A program made the translations under genes and the position numbers. Positions 6,765 to 14,188 of a stretch of DNA of 21,789 bases are shown here, piece after piece (position 1 is the stretch's first letter; each line of letters begins with the position of its first letter). Below the pieces are notes generated by a model that had not been told where the DNA came from, did not search any database, and was given only the letters and a program-made list of their open reading frames with translations. Source of the DNA: a virus; IMG/VR virus record IMGVR_UViG_3300023184_000575, positions 1 through 21,789 of that record. One strand, given 5' to 3'.

Positions 6765-7901
6765 TTAAAGATATCGTTTGTAAAACTCTGCAACTTCGGG
6801 AAAAGTTTTTTTCCAATCTTGATTTCTAATGATATCAAACTTTGCAGTTTCTTGAACAAACTGTTTTATTGCCACTGGGTCTTCTTGCCAATACTTTCCA
6901 ATTATATTGTTTGATGGAGTATGTGCAATTGCATCGGCATATTCTTGTGTGATGTTTTTGGGATACAAGTACGAATGCATGGCCAATTGAGTGCTGTGGC
7001 CAATTGGATCTCCATCTCTGTTGCTGTTGAAATTTTGTTTTACCCAATCACTAACTTGATCAAAATAATACAAGTTCAAACAACTGGTACATTCTTGCAC
7101 AAAAAACATCACATTACTTGGCAAATTTTCTCGTAAAGCTAAAATGTTATCAACAGTTTGATTCCAACTTGCTGGCCATCTCAAGTATTCAAATTTATCA
7201 CCAATGCCATCAATGCTGATCATTAGTTTAACTAACTTGAATTTTTCAATCACATCATACCATTGCGGATCAATAGATTGTGTTCCATTGGTTTGAAATG
7301 CCAGTTCCAATTTGGTTTTTGCATTTGGCACATGTTCTGCCAGCCACTGAGCAGTTTTCCAATAGGTGTTGCCCAACAATGTTTCACCACCGCAGAATTG
7401 CACCATTTCAAGACTGTCAAGATTCAAACTTTCCAAGATGTTGGTAACACGATTGGCATTGTCCGTTGGTATAATTTCAAAAACAGGTAAATTGTTTTCT
7501 TTAAGATGCTTGGACCATAAAGTACTGGATCTTGGTCCGCATGTTCTGCAGGCCAAATTGCAACTGCGATCAAACAACAAATCAATGCGTTGAGGCCCAC
7601 TTAAATTTTTATGGACTCCAAATTTTTCCAGCATTGATTTTCTAAAACTTTTAAGTCCAACTTTTTCCAATGTTAAACATTGGTAGCAACCCGATAACCA
7701 TTGATTGTTATCATTGGCTGTGCGATTTTTTGTAAAATCACTGCCGTTCCAGTCTATGCTATCTTTGTTGACAAATGTCAATGGAGTATTGCTAAGACAG
7801 CATTGATTGTATCCAAGCTCGGTTGTTTGATTTAATTCATTGCTGAGTTTCAAATCAATATTGAGCCCGCCATGAATCATTGGACAAAATGTATCGGTCA
7901 T
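6765..7901 (-). CDS. Twitch-type radical SAM enzyme B, 378 aa
   Basis: The radical SAM motif CX3CX2C is SCNLACRTCG (C114, C118, C121), with GGET at 171-174 (FCGGETLLG), FQTNGTQ and a matching MISIDGIGDKFEYLRWP segment. The N-terminal part has QCCLSN (C34, C35) and CYQCLTLE (C72, C75), so its layout matches enzyme A, and the two are clear relatives. ATG 7901 overlaps the gp41-like helicase stop as ATGA, so translation is probably coupled to the helicase and the gene belongs to the primase-helicase early unit. Having a radical SAM enzyme as the third gene of a replication operon is unusual for T4 itself. Its substrate cannot be read from the sequence. Confidence 0.85.
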   Translation of the reverse strand: MTDTFCPMIHGGLNIDLKLSNELNQTTELGYNQCCLSNTPLTFVNKDSIDWNGSDFTKNRTANDNNQWLSGCYQCLTLEKVGLKSFRKSMLEKFGVHKNLSGPQRIDLLFDRSCNLACRTCGPRSSTLWSKHLKENNLPVFEIIPTDNANRVTNILESLNLDSLEMVQFCGGETLLGNTYWKTAQWLAEHVPNAKTKLELAFQTNGTQSIDPQWYDVIEKFKLVKLMISIDGIGDKFEYLRWPASWNQTVDNILALRENLPSNVMFFVQECTSCLNLYYFDQVSDWVKQNFNSNRDGDPIGHSTQLAMHSYLYPKNITQEYADAIAHTPSNNIIGKYWQEDPVAIKQFVQETAKFDIIRNQDWKKTFPEVAEFYKRYL

Positions 7902-9346
7902 GATGTCTTGATTTTGCCCAACAACTGTTTGAGCTTGGCGCTTTGTACATCTGCTGTGACCTTGGGTGCTTCTAACTCAAAACCTTCCTTGGCTTGGGGT
8001 CGCTCCCAAGGTACAGATTTGGAATCTTCTGTGGCGGCTGAACTAACTTGGCTTTTTGCTTTGATCGAGTCCATGATACTTGTACTGGGCTTTTTGCTAA
8101 ACCCGTTTTCGTTGTCATCCCCGCCTTCATCAGTAATGCGCATGGTTTCAATGTTGTACTCCAAATCAATTTTTTGACCAACGCCGGTCGAGCTTCGAGA
8201 CTTCATACACTGGATCTGATACTTGCCACGCTCTTTCATTGCACGACTTGTAAAGATACCAAACACATTATCTGCTGTGTTAATCTTTGAGATACCACCT
8301 GATATGTGCGAGTGATCAAATTCAATTTCTTCCACAGCTGATCGATTCAACTGACTTGCAGTTACCATTAGGATTCCTAGCTCTTTGGCCAAGTTGCGCA
8401 GTTCTTCCGAAACATACTTGTCTTTCACAAACAAGTCATTGGGACTGACCTTGGCGCTGACCGGCATCAGCAAGTCCAAGTAGTCAATCATTACAAAGTC
8501 CACACGCTTGCCTGTTTGAATTTGATATTCTTTTAAGTAAGCACGAATGTCGTTGATGTTTGATTGTGCTGGCAAGCCCTTGACCTGATAGTTGCCAGAC
8601 TTCTTGGCCACTAACTTGACCTTAAGCTCTGTAGTGTCTATGTCCTTGCGGATATCTTTTGTTGACATATTGGTCAACATGGCATCAGTACGCAAACTAG
8701 TAAGCTCTTCTGAAAGTTCTAATGTAATATACACACCACTGAGTCCTTGCTGTAGCCAGTTTAGTGCAATATTCATCATGAGCAAGCTCTTGCCTGATCC
8801 TGATCCACCTGCAAAGATGTTGAGTTCACCACGACTGAATCCGCCATACAACAGTCGATCCAGTTGTGGCCAACCTGTGCTTACTTGTCCGCCCGAGTTG
8901 AAGTATTTTTCAATGCGAGCTTTGGGATCAGCAAAGTAATCTGTGCCCATGTCCTTGGTAAGTGATATCTGTACTGCATCTTTGATCAGCTTTTCAACAG
9001 GATCATACTCACCTTTTTCTAGTAAGTCTGCGGCTTTTAAAATAGCTCGCTCTAGTTCTTGGCGTCGAGTGAATGCTTCAAACTCGCCCATGAACCAGTC
9101 AAAGTGACCTTCGTTTAGATCTGGCACAGCCGCCAATTTAACCCCTGTGGTAGCCGAAATCTGCATACGATCTGGAAGAGTCTTGTGCTTTTCTGAATGT
9201 TCTTTGATAAACTCAGCCGCAGGTCTCAAACTCTTGTCAAAGTTTTGCGGGTTGTAGATGTTTTGAACACGCACATAGCTCTGTGCGTCCTCCAACATCA
9301 TTTCTAGAAATAGGCGTTGGACATCAAGTCCGTATTCTTTTAACAA
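7898..9346 (-). CDS. 41: Replicative DNA helicase, DnaB family, T4 gp41-like
   Basis: The ring helicase that unwinds the replication fork and works with the primase. Walker A is GGSGSGKS at 180-187, Walker B is VMIDYLD at 285-291, the H3 sensor is ASQLNRSA at 330-337, and KSRSS (382-386) sits where the arginine/lysine finger region of the DnaB/RecA core lies. The length of 482 aa is close to T4 gp41. The N-terminal ~150 residues are helical, as in DnaB N-domains. The C-terminus is a charged, low-complexity tail. The start at 9346 is TTG, with AAGGAAG 7 nt upstream; the first internal Met is residue 16. It overlaps the end of the primase gene by 23 nt, matching the gp61-gp41 partnership. Confidence 0.93.
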   Translation of the reverse strand: MLKEYGLDVQRLFLEMMLEDAQSYVRVQNIYNPQNFDKSLRPAAEFIKEHSEKHKTLPDRMQISATTGVKLAAVPDLNEGHFDWFMGEFEAFTRRQELERAILKAADLLEKGEYDPVEKLIKDAVQISLTKDMGTDYFADPKARIEKYFNSGGQVSTGWPQLDRLLYGGFSRGELNIFAGGSGSGKSLLMMNIALNWLQQGLSGVYITLELSEELTSLRTDAMLTNMSTKDIRKDIDTTELKVKLVAKKSGNYQVKGLPAQSNINDIRAYLKEYQIQTGKRVDFVMIDYLDLLMPVSAKVSPNDLFVKDKYVSEELRNLAKELGILMVTASQLNRSAVEEIEFDHSHISGGISKINTADNVFGIFTSRAMKERGKYQIQCMKSRSSTGVGQKIDLEYNIETMRITDEGGDDNENGFSKKPSTSIMDSIKAKSQVSSAATEDSKSVPWERPQAKEGFELEAPKVTADVQSAKLKQLLGKIKTS

Positions 9347-10310
9347 GTTGTTTCTTCCTTAGTTCTATTTTGATTTTGCTAGTTTCTCTGGCTGCCATTA
9401 TAGTTAGCAATGTGCCCACCCGTCCTAGCGCAATCACAGCATCATTGACATCTTTGCAGCCTTCTGGCCACTCGGGTATACTTACCGCCCATCCAAGTTC
9501 CGCAGCACGATCCACCAGTTCTACACCTGCTAGGTCTTGGTCAGGCACCACAGTTATGTCTCGACCTAGATTGCGTATCAGTCGGGCCTGTGCATCACTC
9601 ACTGTGTTGTGCATCACAGCCACACCACCAATTGACAGCGCATCAAAGATGCCTTCTGTCACTATCACATTGGTCCAGTCTTTGTGCTGTAAGTCTGTTC
9701 CAAACACATAACCTGGTTGGCTGTCTGAAATAAACTTGGGCTGACGGTTGTCTAAAAATCTACAAGTGTATCCTACAATTTTGTTTTCGTATGTGAATGG
9801 TACAACCACATGCGGGCGTGTCCAATGAACACCATCATTCTCTATCTGCACCATCATAGGAAAGTCTTTGGGCACACGTCTGCCACGCACATAGTCCCAA
9901 TATGTCTCATGTTCGGGCATTAACAACTCAGCATGTGGTGGTAAATCTCGTTCTTCAAATGTGATACCAGCCAAGTGATTCCACGCCTGTTGTCTATCTT
10001 CCAGGATACCATGTATACTACGATGACGCAGGCTTTCGAGATTGAGCATTTCAATTTCGTTGTCTGGTACACCCATCCATGTCAGCAGTCTGCGAGCTTT
10101 GATGCTGAGTGTACGGCCCATAATAAAGCTGGCTGTGTATGCGCAGTTGAAGCAGTGATAACTCCATCCTGCGTCGGTAGCTTTAAGCCCGCCGCGTCCT
10201 CTTGTGTCTCGAGTGCTGCCATTGTGCTGACAGCAAACCGCATTGAAACTCAACCAACCTGATGGTGTGGGTTTTCTTTTTGCAGGTAGATACGCAAGGA
10301 TGTCAAGCAT
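9324..10310 (-). CDS. 61: DNA primase, T4 gp61-like (zinc ribbon plus TOPRIM)
   Basis: Makes RNA primers for lagging-strand synthesis with the gp41-like helicase encoded next. The N-terminal zinc ribbon has C26/C27, H29 and the pair C53/C56 (YHCFNCAY). The TOPRIM domain has the catalytic Glu at E219 (IVTEGIFDALS), then the Asp pair PDQD (D257, D259) and a further acidic KDVNDAV (287-291). Its 328 aa are close to the T4 gp61 length, without a fused helicase. ATG 10310 lies exactly 6 nt after the -10 box of a sigma70-like promoter, so the transcript should be leaderless. The downstream helicase starts inside the end of this gene. Confidence 0.92.
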   Translation of the reverse strand: MLDILAYLPAKRKPTPSGWLSFNAVCCQHNGSTRDTRGRGGLKATDAGWSYHCFNCAYTASFIMGRTLSIKARRLLTWMGVPDNEIEMLNLESLRHRSIHGILEDRQQAWNHLAGITFEERDLPPHAELLMPEHETYWDYVRGRRVPKDFPMMVQIENDGVHWTRPHVVVPFTYENKIVGYTCRFLDNRQPKFISDSQPGYVFGTDLQHKDWTNVIVTEGIFDALSIGGVAVMHNTVSDAQARLIRNLGRDITVVPDQDLAGVELVDRAAELGWAVSIPEWPEGCKDVNDAVIALGRVGTLLTIMAARETSKIKIELRKKQLVKRIRT

Positions 10311-10316
10311 CTATAC

Positions 10317-10345
10317 AGTATAGCAGATCAGCCGTACTAAATCAA
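10317..10345 (-). promoter_or_regulatory. Sigma70-like early promoter of the primase operon (leaderless geometry)
   Basis: On the minus strand: TTGATT (10345-10340), a 17-nt spacer, TATACT (10322-10317), 6 nt, then ATG 10310. The -10 lies in a 13-bp near palindrome CTATACTGTATAG (10311-10323). The -35 overlaps the stop codon of the upstream structural gene. Expected transcription start is at the ATG. Confidence 0.7.
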
Positions 10346-11412
10346 CGATATTGGAGGTTAGTAATGTAACCGGTTGTGATCAACACCTGAGCACAAACGG
10401 TGCCTTGATATTGCAATGGCAAATATCCAGATCCGCCATTGGTTACTTCAATTGCACCAATTTGACCATTACCTACCGACGTCACAATGGCTTCGGCACC
10501 TGCACCGTCACCTAAGATTTGTACTTTGGGCGGCGCCACATACCCTTGTCCACCATTAGTCACGTTGATAGCAGTTACCACTCCGTTGGTTACCACTGCT
10601 GTGGCTTGCGCTTGTGATCCTTGGCTGTTGTTGAAGGCTGCACGGATCAATGGATAAAATCCTACCACATTGAAATACTGAGTAGAAGTTTCGTTATAAA
10701 ATTGCTGACTGCTGGTAACATCATACCAGACTGATTCGTAGGTTTCCGCAGCTTGGAATTTGATTGTGCCAGTAAAGTGATCCAGATCCATTTTGACTGT
10801 GGTTAAACTTTGGCCATTTGTGGGGATATGGCTTGAAAAGAATTCTGTAAGTTGTGTGGTATTCACCGGTTGTGGGTACAATGCCCAGTCTGGCCAGTTT
10901 GTGGGTCCAGGAACTAATTGTTGTGCTTTGCCGTAGATTGTGGGGATGGTCAACATTTCACTGGGCACAAATGCAGGCAACACACTATTCACAATGTTGC
11001 AGTCTGCTCTAGCACCCGAATTGGCATCCACATACGCGGCCTGCACATAGTCTCCTGCTGTGCGCTGAATGCTGTAACTGCCCGGTTGTGCTGTGATGTT
11101 AATGGTATCCGCATTGCCCAGCACCACTTTTACTCTGCCCAGTGTGGCGCTGAGTGTGACCATTGGCTTTTCGACCAACAGTTGGTCGCCAGTTTGATTC
11201 ATCAATCTAAACACAAAACTACTGCCTGTAATGTTTACGGGCTTTTCTTCTTGATTGATAAATTCAAACAGTAGAACATTGTCTACGCCTTTGTTAACGG
11301 TTAATTGTTTTGCATACACTGGGTCGTACCTCGCTGTGAAATATCCACCACTGGTGTCAACTAACAAGACTTTGGTAATTTGCTGATAAAGGTAGACGGT
11401 GGTTGAATACAT
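10342..11412 (-). CDS. Virion structural protein with Gly-rich 'TNGGxGY' repeats (baseplate/fibre type), 356 aa
   Basis: Residues ~35-115 look like an Ig-like baseplate/fibre domain (QLTVNKGVDNVLLFEFINQE, then SSFVFRLMNQTGDQLL), as in BppU-type N-terminal domains. The middle (155-240) is beta-rich with a Trp/Pro segment (GPTNWPDWALYP). The C-terminal region has two repeats ending NVTNGGQGYVAPPKVQI (283-299) and EVTNGGSGYLP (322-332), a pattern common in tail-associated phage proteins. No enzyme motif is seen. The start ATG 11412 is 4 nt after a CTAAATA late motif, so it is a late gene with a predicted leaderless transcript. It sits between the early primase unit and the late glycosyltransferase gene. 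Confidence 0.82.
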   Translation of the reverse strand: MYSTTVYLYQQITKVLLVDTSGGYFTARYDPVYAKQLTVNKGVDNVLLFEFINQEEKPVNITGSSFVFRLMNQTGDQLLVEKPMVTLSATLGRVKVVLGNADTINITAQPGSYSIQRTAGDYVQAAYVDANSGARADCNIVNSVLPAFVPSEMLTIPTIYGKAQQLVPGPTNWPDWALYPQPVNTTQLTEFFSSHIPTNGQSLTTVKMDLDHFTGTIKFQAAETYESVWYDVTSSQQFYNETSTQYFNVVGFYPLIRAAFNNSQGSQAQATAVVTNGVVTAINVTNGGQGYVAPPKVQILGDGAGAEAIVTSVGNGQIGAIEVTNGGSGYLPLQYQGTVCAQVLITTGYITNLQYR

Positions 11413-11416
11413 TCAG

Positions 11417-11423
11417 TATTTAG
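11417..11423 (-). promoter_or_regulatory. Late promoter motif CTAAATA, 4 nt before ATG 11412
   Basis: CTAAATA, then CTGA, then ATG on the minus strand. No ribosome site lies in or just before the motif (the upstream sequence is TTTTTTATTG). It lies in the 21-nt gap after the glycosyltransferase stop. Confidence 0.68.
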
Positions 11424-11433
11424 CAATAAAAAA

Positions 11434-12489
11434 TTAGGGCAGAATTGGCGAATTTTTTAACGCATTTTCGTACTGAACAAATTCTTGTTCAGCCAGCTGA
11501 GACAAGTTAAGAAAATTTAAACGATTAAGATTGCAAATGTTTTGCAGTTTGGTTTGATTGCTTTTCCAGTCAAAATCTTTCAATTTAACACACAGATCTG
11601 CAATCATGTTTGCTCGTGTGTTGTCATCAGTTTCTTGATCATAACTTTCGTCCCACAACAAATCAAATGTGTAAAATCCCAGTGATTTTAAATATTGCAA
11701 AAATCCTGGCGGGCCTGCTATCACAAATGGTTGCCCGACCAGCAAGGGTTTTACAGTTTTTTCAGATATGAAAAAACCAGTTCGTTCAGGTTCAAAAAAA
11801 GTTTCAAGTACAAGATCAAAATGTGCCATGTTATAAACTTTGCTGCTGTAGCTTCGCCAGTATACTGCGTGTTCATTGTACTTTGTGTCAAATTGCTGTA
11901 TCACATCCATTTCTGTTGACACTATATCTACACCGTTGATATTCCTTCCGTAATCTTTGCCTTTGTATCTAAAAATAAAACTATCAGGAGCTAGGTCAGT
12001 GACCAACCGATCTTTGATAACATTTCTGTGTGTACGATCGGAATTGCTAATGTGAGCAAACAAACAGGGTTTAGAATCCTCAAATTTATAAGTTTTGTCA
12101 GTATAAAAATACCATCGATTGTGAGTGTGGTATTCTTGAGCAAGATCAAACAAAAAATAATTGTGCCACACCGGAGTGTAGGTAATCGGAAGAGCAAATT
12201 TTGTTTGATCAAACCAATTGGTAAACAGTATGTAGTGCTTGGATTTATCGTACTGGTTTATAAAAAAGCTGGCACCATAGTATCCTTCGTGCAATGCATC
12301 CACTATCACTATGTTGTCTGGACAAGCATTGATGTTTTCTACATCATCATAGAAAAATGCCTTCAAGGTAATTTCTTGATCTTGCTCGGTGTTATCAAAT
12401 GTTTGTTTTTTCTTAAATGCGCGGTAGTTCTCAAAAAATTTAACCAATGCTGGGTGATATTTAGGAGCCAAGTAATTTGTACATATCAT
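11434..12489 (-). CDS. Glycosyltransferase-like protein (GT10/GT-B C-terminal motif), 351 aa
   Basis: The C-terminal half has ETFFEPERTGFFISEKTVKP (229-248), then VGQPFVIAGPP, LGFYTF (270-275) and DESYD (280-284). The acidic residues before a [ST]EK segment, followed by a 'G-PFV-GP' stretch, resemble the nucleotide-sugar site of GT10 fucosyltransferase-type GT-B enzymes (FE...TEK...PVV.GP). The N-terminal half is aromatic-rich and unrecognised. The open frame extends to 12543, but I chose ATG 12489 because a late motif ends 5 nt before it; this also removes the overlap with the divergent plus-strand gene. The role could be modification of a virion protein or host surface sugar. Donor and acceptor are unknown. 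Confidence 0.7.
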   Translation of the reverse strand: MICTNYLAPKYHPALVKFFENYRAFKKKQTFDNTEQDQEITLKAFFYDDVENINACPDNIVIVDALHEGYYGASFFINQYDKSKHYILFTNWFDQTKFALPITYTPVWHNYFLFDLAQEYHTHNRWYFYTDKTYKFEDSKPCLFAHISNSDRTHRNVIKDRLVTDLAPDSFIFRYKGKDYGRNINGVDIVSTEMDVIQQFDTKYNEHAVYWRSYSSKVYNMAHFDLVLETFFEPERTGFFISEKTVKPLLVGQPFVIAGPPGFLQYLKSLGFYTFDLLWDESYDQETDDNTRANMIADLCVKLKDFDWKSNQTKLQNICNLNRLNFLNLSQLAEQEFVQYENALKNSPILP

Positions 12490-12494
12490 ATTTT

Positions 12495-12501
12495 TATTTA
12501 A
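12495..12501 (-). promoter_or_regulatory. Late promoter motif TTAAATA, 5 nt before ATG 12489
   Basis: TTAAATA, then AAAAT, then ATG on the minus strand. It faces the plus-strand late motif at 12523-12529, so this short gap drives two divergent late genes. Confidence 0.55.
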
Positions 12502-12522
12502 CTGCATGTCCAAACTTCGACC

Positions 12523-12529
12523 ATAAATA
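12523..12529 (+). promoter_or_regulatory. Late promoter motif ATAAATA, 6 nt before ATG 12536
   Basis: ATAAATA, then TCACCA, then ATG on the plus strand. It is close to the T4 late core TATAAATA and leaves no room for a ribosome site. Confidence 0.62.
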
Positions 12530-12535
12530 TCACCA

Positions 12536-12913
12536 ATGGGCAATGATATCTTTCAAAAATTAGCGGTGAAGTATCCGTTTATCACACTGTGCGTGTATGC
12601 CAATGAAGAGTATGTGGGTGTGGTACAAAACAAAGACGATGCTGTTACAACCATCTATGATTTTGGTGCTGTGTTAACGCAAGACGCCAAGCTAGAATAC
12701 TTGGAATTAGCTGCCACTTGGTGGTGGGAAAGCAACAGAAGCATTCCCATAAACATCTTTTTACGCGGTGAGTGGGACAAGTTTCGCCCTACCTTGCGCA
12801 CATTTTCAAACAAAGATCTTGAAATTTTACACGGGCCAGCTTGCAGTTTGATGGATATTGCCCGCAAGAAAACCAAACGAAAATCAATTACACTTGTGCG
12901 ACGTCTTGATTGA
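12536..12913 (+). CDS. Conserved-looking small phage protein, 125 aa
   Basis: A 125-aa soluble protein, one of only two plus-strand genes. It has a beta-type N-terminus (YPFITLCVYANEEYVGVVQN), a Trp-rich centre (LAATWWWESNRSIPINIFL) and a basic C-terminus (RKKTKRKSITLVRR). I recall a similar protein in marine T4-like phages without a known function. ATG 12536 follows a late motif by 6 nt. Its 3' end overlaps the end of the convergent Pol III alpha-like gene by 26 nt, so late transcription here is antisense to the end of the early operon. A nucleic-acid binding role is possible from the basic tail, but this is only a guess. Confidence 0.75.
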   Translation: MGNDIFQKLAVKYPFITLCVYANEEYVGVVQNKDDAVTTIYDFGAVLTQDAKLEYLELAATWWWESNRSIPINIFLRGEWDKFRPTLRTFSNKDLEILHGPACSLMDIARKKTKRKSITLVRRLD

Positions 12914-13466
12914 GCAAGTTCATGTGTAAAGCAACAAGGGCCGCGTAGGAAACTGCGTGGCTTTTCTTAAATGTGTATCCGCGTGAGTCATCCCCGTTCC
13001 ACACTTCAGCAAACACTTCTGTCCAAGGGCGATTTTGCAAGTGTGCTTTGCCTGGACGAATGACTGAAATAAATGCTGCCATTCTGGGTATAGAGTCTGG
13101 CCGCATTGACATCATCAAGTCTGTGTAATTGCCCACATGTACCAACTGACTGGCCCAGGCGGTGTCCATCCACAGTCTCTGCCAGGGAGGTGCGGCCGCC
13201 AACATCTCAGCGTAATGCGCAGGATCACGGATCAACTGATACACACTCATGTTCAATAGGTCTATCTTGAAGTATCCACGCTGTTCTGCTGATTCATAGT
13301 CTATGGCTGCACAACCATTAGGTATGTCTTTGGGAATGTCTGTGACATAGATACCCGAGTTATGCCTACGCACTTGACCTTGATGCAATTGCCGTGCGGC
13401 AGTGTGTTCGATCAGTTTTAGCACAGCCGTTCTATCCGGCACATCAATGTCAATGTCTGCACTCAT
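12888..13466 (-). CDS. Miniature DNA polymerase III alpha-like (family C palm/thumb) protein, 192 aa
   Basis: Four segments follow the order of motifs in bacterial DnaE. ADIDIDVPDRTAVLKLIEH (3-21) matches the catalytic PDFDVDF...RDQVIEHV region. AIDYESAEQRGYFKIDLLNM (54-73) matches the segment ending LVKFDFLGL that carries the third catalytic Asp (here D69). SMRPDSIPRMAAFISVIRPG (120-139) matches the 'L.P..F.D..A..AL.RPGP' region. RGYTFKKSHAVSYAALVA (162-179) matches GYGFNKSHAAAYALVS. All three candidate metal ligands (D6, D8, D69) are kept, although DnaE is over 1,100 aa. ATG 13466 overlaps the upstream stop by ATGA. It is the last gene of the operon. It may be a non-replicative palm-derived factor or an inactive mimic; activity is not shown. 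Confidence 0.82.
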   Translation of the reverse strand: MSADIDIDVPDRTAVLKLIEHTAARQLHQGQVRRHNSGIYVTDIPKDIPNGCAAIDYESAEQRGYFKIDLLNMSVYQLIRDPAHYAEMLAAAPPWQRLWMDTAWASQLVHVGNYTDLMMSMRPDSIPRMAAFISVIRPGKAHLQNRPWTEVFAEVWNGDDSRGYTFKKSHAVSYAALVALHMNLLNQDVAQV

Positions 13467-13822
13467 TTTGAATCAGTGTCGCACAGCAAGGTTACAACTT
13501 GCAGTTTCTCTCGAGCCAGTTCAACTGCTGCCAAGGCATCTGCCACTGTGGGATGCTTGGCTGCCAAGGCAGCAATGCGCCATTCTTCATCACGCTTGGC
13601 TCGCGCCCAATCCAACAGGGTTTCGGCGTCTGATGAGAGTGAAATCATAGGATGTGATGAGTGAAGTTGTTGCCAGGAGTTGCCATCATTAATTTCCAAA
13701 CAGTTCATGCTGGGACTCCATCGCACCATGCCTGCTCCGCTGGCACCTGGGCTGATGTATGGATTGGTAGACATGCCACCTGATACTTGAATGTATTTGC
13801 TGCCGCTAATATTTCTAATCAT
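13463..13822 (-). CDS. Hypothetical phage protein, 119 aa
   Basis: I chose ATG 13822 (ATGA overlap with the upstream stop); the open frame extends to 13894 but only inside the membrane-protein gene. The first half resembles short fibre-type beta sequence (KYIQVSGGMSTNPYISPGAS, then GMVRWSPSMNCLEINDGNSW). The second half is helical (LLDWARAKRDEEWRIAALAA, then AVELAREKLQ). The 'GMVRW...LEINDGNSWQQL' pattern is like phage fibre or decoration domains, yet the gene lies in an early-type operon. It ends in an ATGA overlap with the Pol III alpha-like gene. Function unknown. Confidence 0.72.
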   Translation of the reverse strand: MIRNISGSKYIQVSGGMSTNPYISPGASGAGMVRWSPSMNCLEINDGNSWQQLHSSHPMISLSSDAETLLDWARAKRDEEWRIAALAAKHPTVADALAAVELAREKLQVVTLLCDTDSK

Positions 13823-14187
13823 AATGCAATTATAGCAACAATGCCAATGTAAGTCAACTGATGAGCCATTTGATCCAAGCCCAAGTGTGCCCAAAAGCTA
13901 GGATTTTGTAGATCTCGATTGCCCCAGTTCATCTTGGCCCAATCAATGTGATAATGTAGCACAGCATCTATCACGCCCATTATTACACTGGCTGCCCAGT
14001 ATGCAGGGCCTACCACCAGCCCAACGCAGACTGCTGTACCAATGCCTTGTTTTAGACTGTGACGCATGCCCAGCCAGTGACCGTAGATGCCTTTGTGCTT
14101 GACCTCCACCATATCTTGATCTACAAAGTCAATGTACCAGTGTTTGATTTGTAAGAGTATGAGTGTTAAAAATATTGCTGCTTCCAT
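13819..14187 (-). CDS. DUF3307-like integral membrane protein, 122 aa
   Basis: The N-terminal LILLQIKHWYIDFVDQ has the 'H..xDF..Q' pattern of DUF3307 membrane proteins. Then come KGIYGHWLGMRHSLKQGIGT (His motif), a hydrophobic segment (AVCVGLVVGPAYWAASVIMG) and DAVLHYHIDWAKM with the conserved His/Asp. A last membrane segment (QLTYIGIVAIIAL) ends the protein. About three or four membrane helices are likely. The biochemical function of DUF3307 is not known to me. Start ATG 14187 is 1 nt after the upstream TAA; the end overlaps the next start by ATGA. Confidence 0.78.
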   Translation of the reverse strand: MEAAIFLTLILLQIKHWYIDFVDQDMVEVKHKGIYGHWLGMRHSLKQGIGTAVCVGLVVGPAYWAASVIMGVIDAVLHYHIDWAKMNWGNRDLQNPSFWAHLGLDQMAHQLTYIGIVAIIAL

Positions 14188-14188
14188 G

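Noticed and set aside
12028-12501. Plus-strand 157-aa open frame antisense to the glycosyltransferase-like gene
   Set aside because: The sequence is hydrophobic antisense reading without a family motif, and the minus-strand protein has clear GT-like motifs.
12888-13466. Pol III alpha-like gene as a decayed fragment of a full polymerase
   Set aside because: It has a normal ATGA-coupled start, a single intact frame and all motif segments in order within 192 aa, and no other polymerase fragments lie beside it. It therefore looks like a compact gene and not a remnant.
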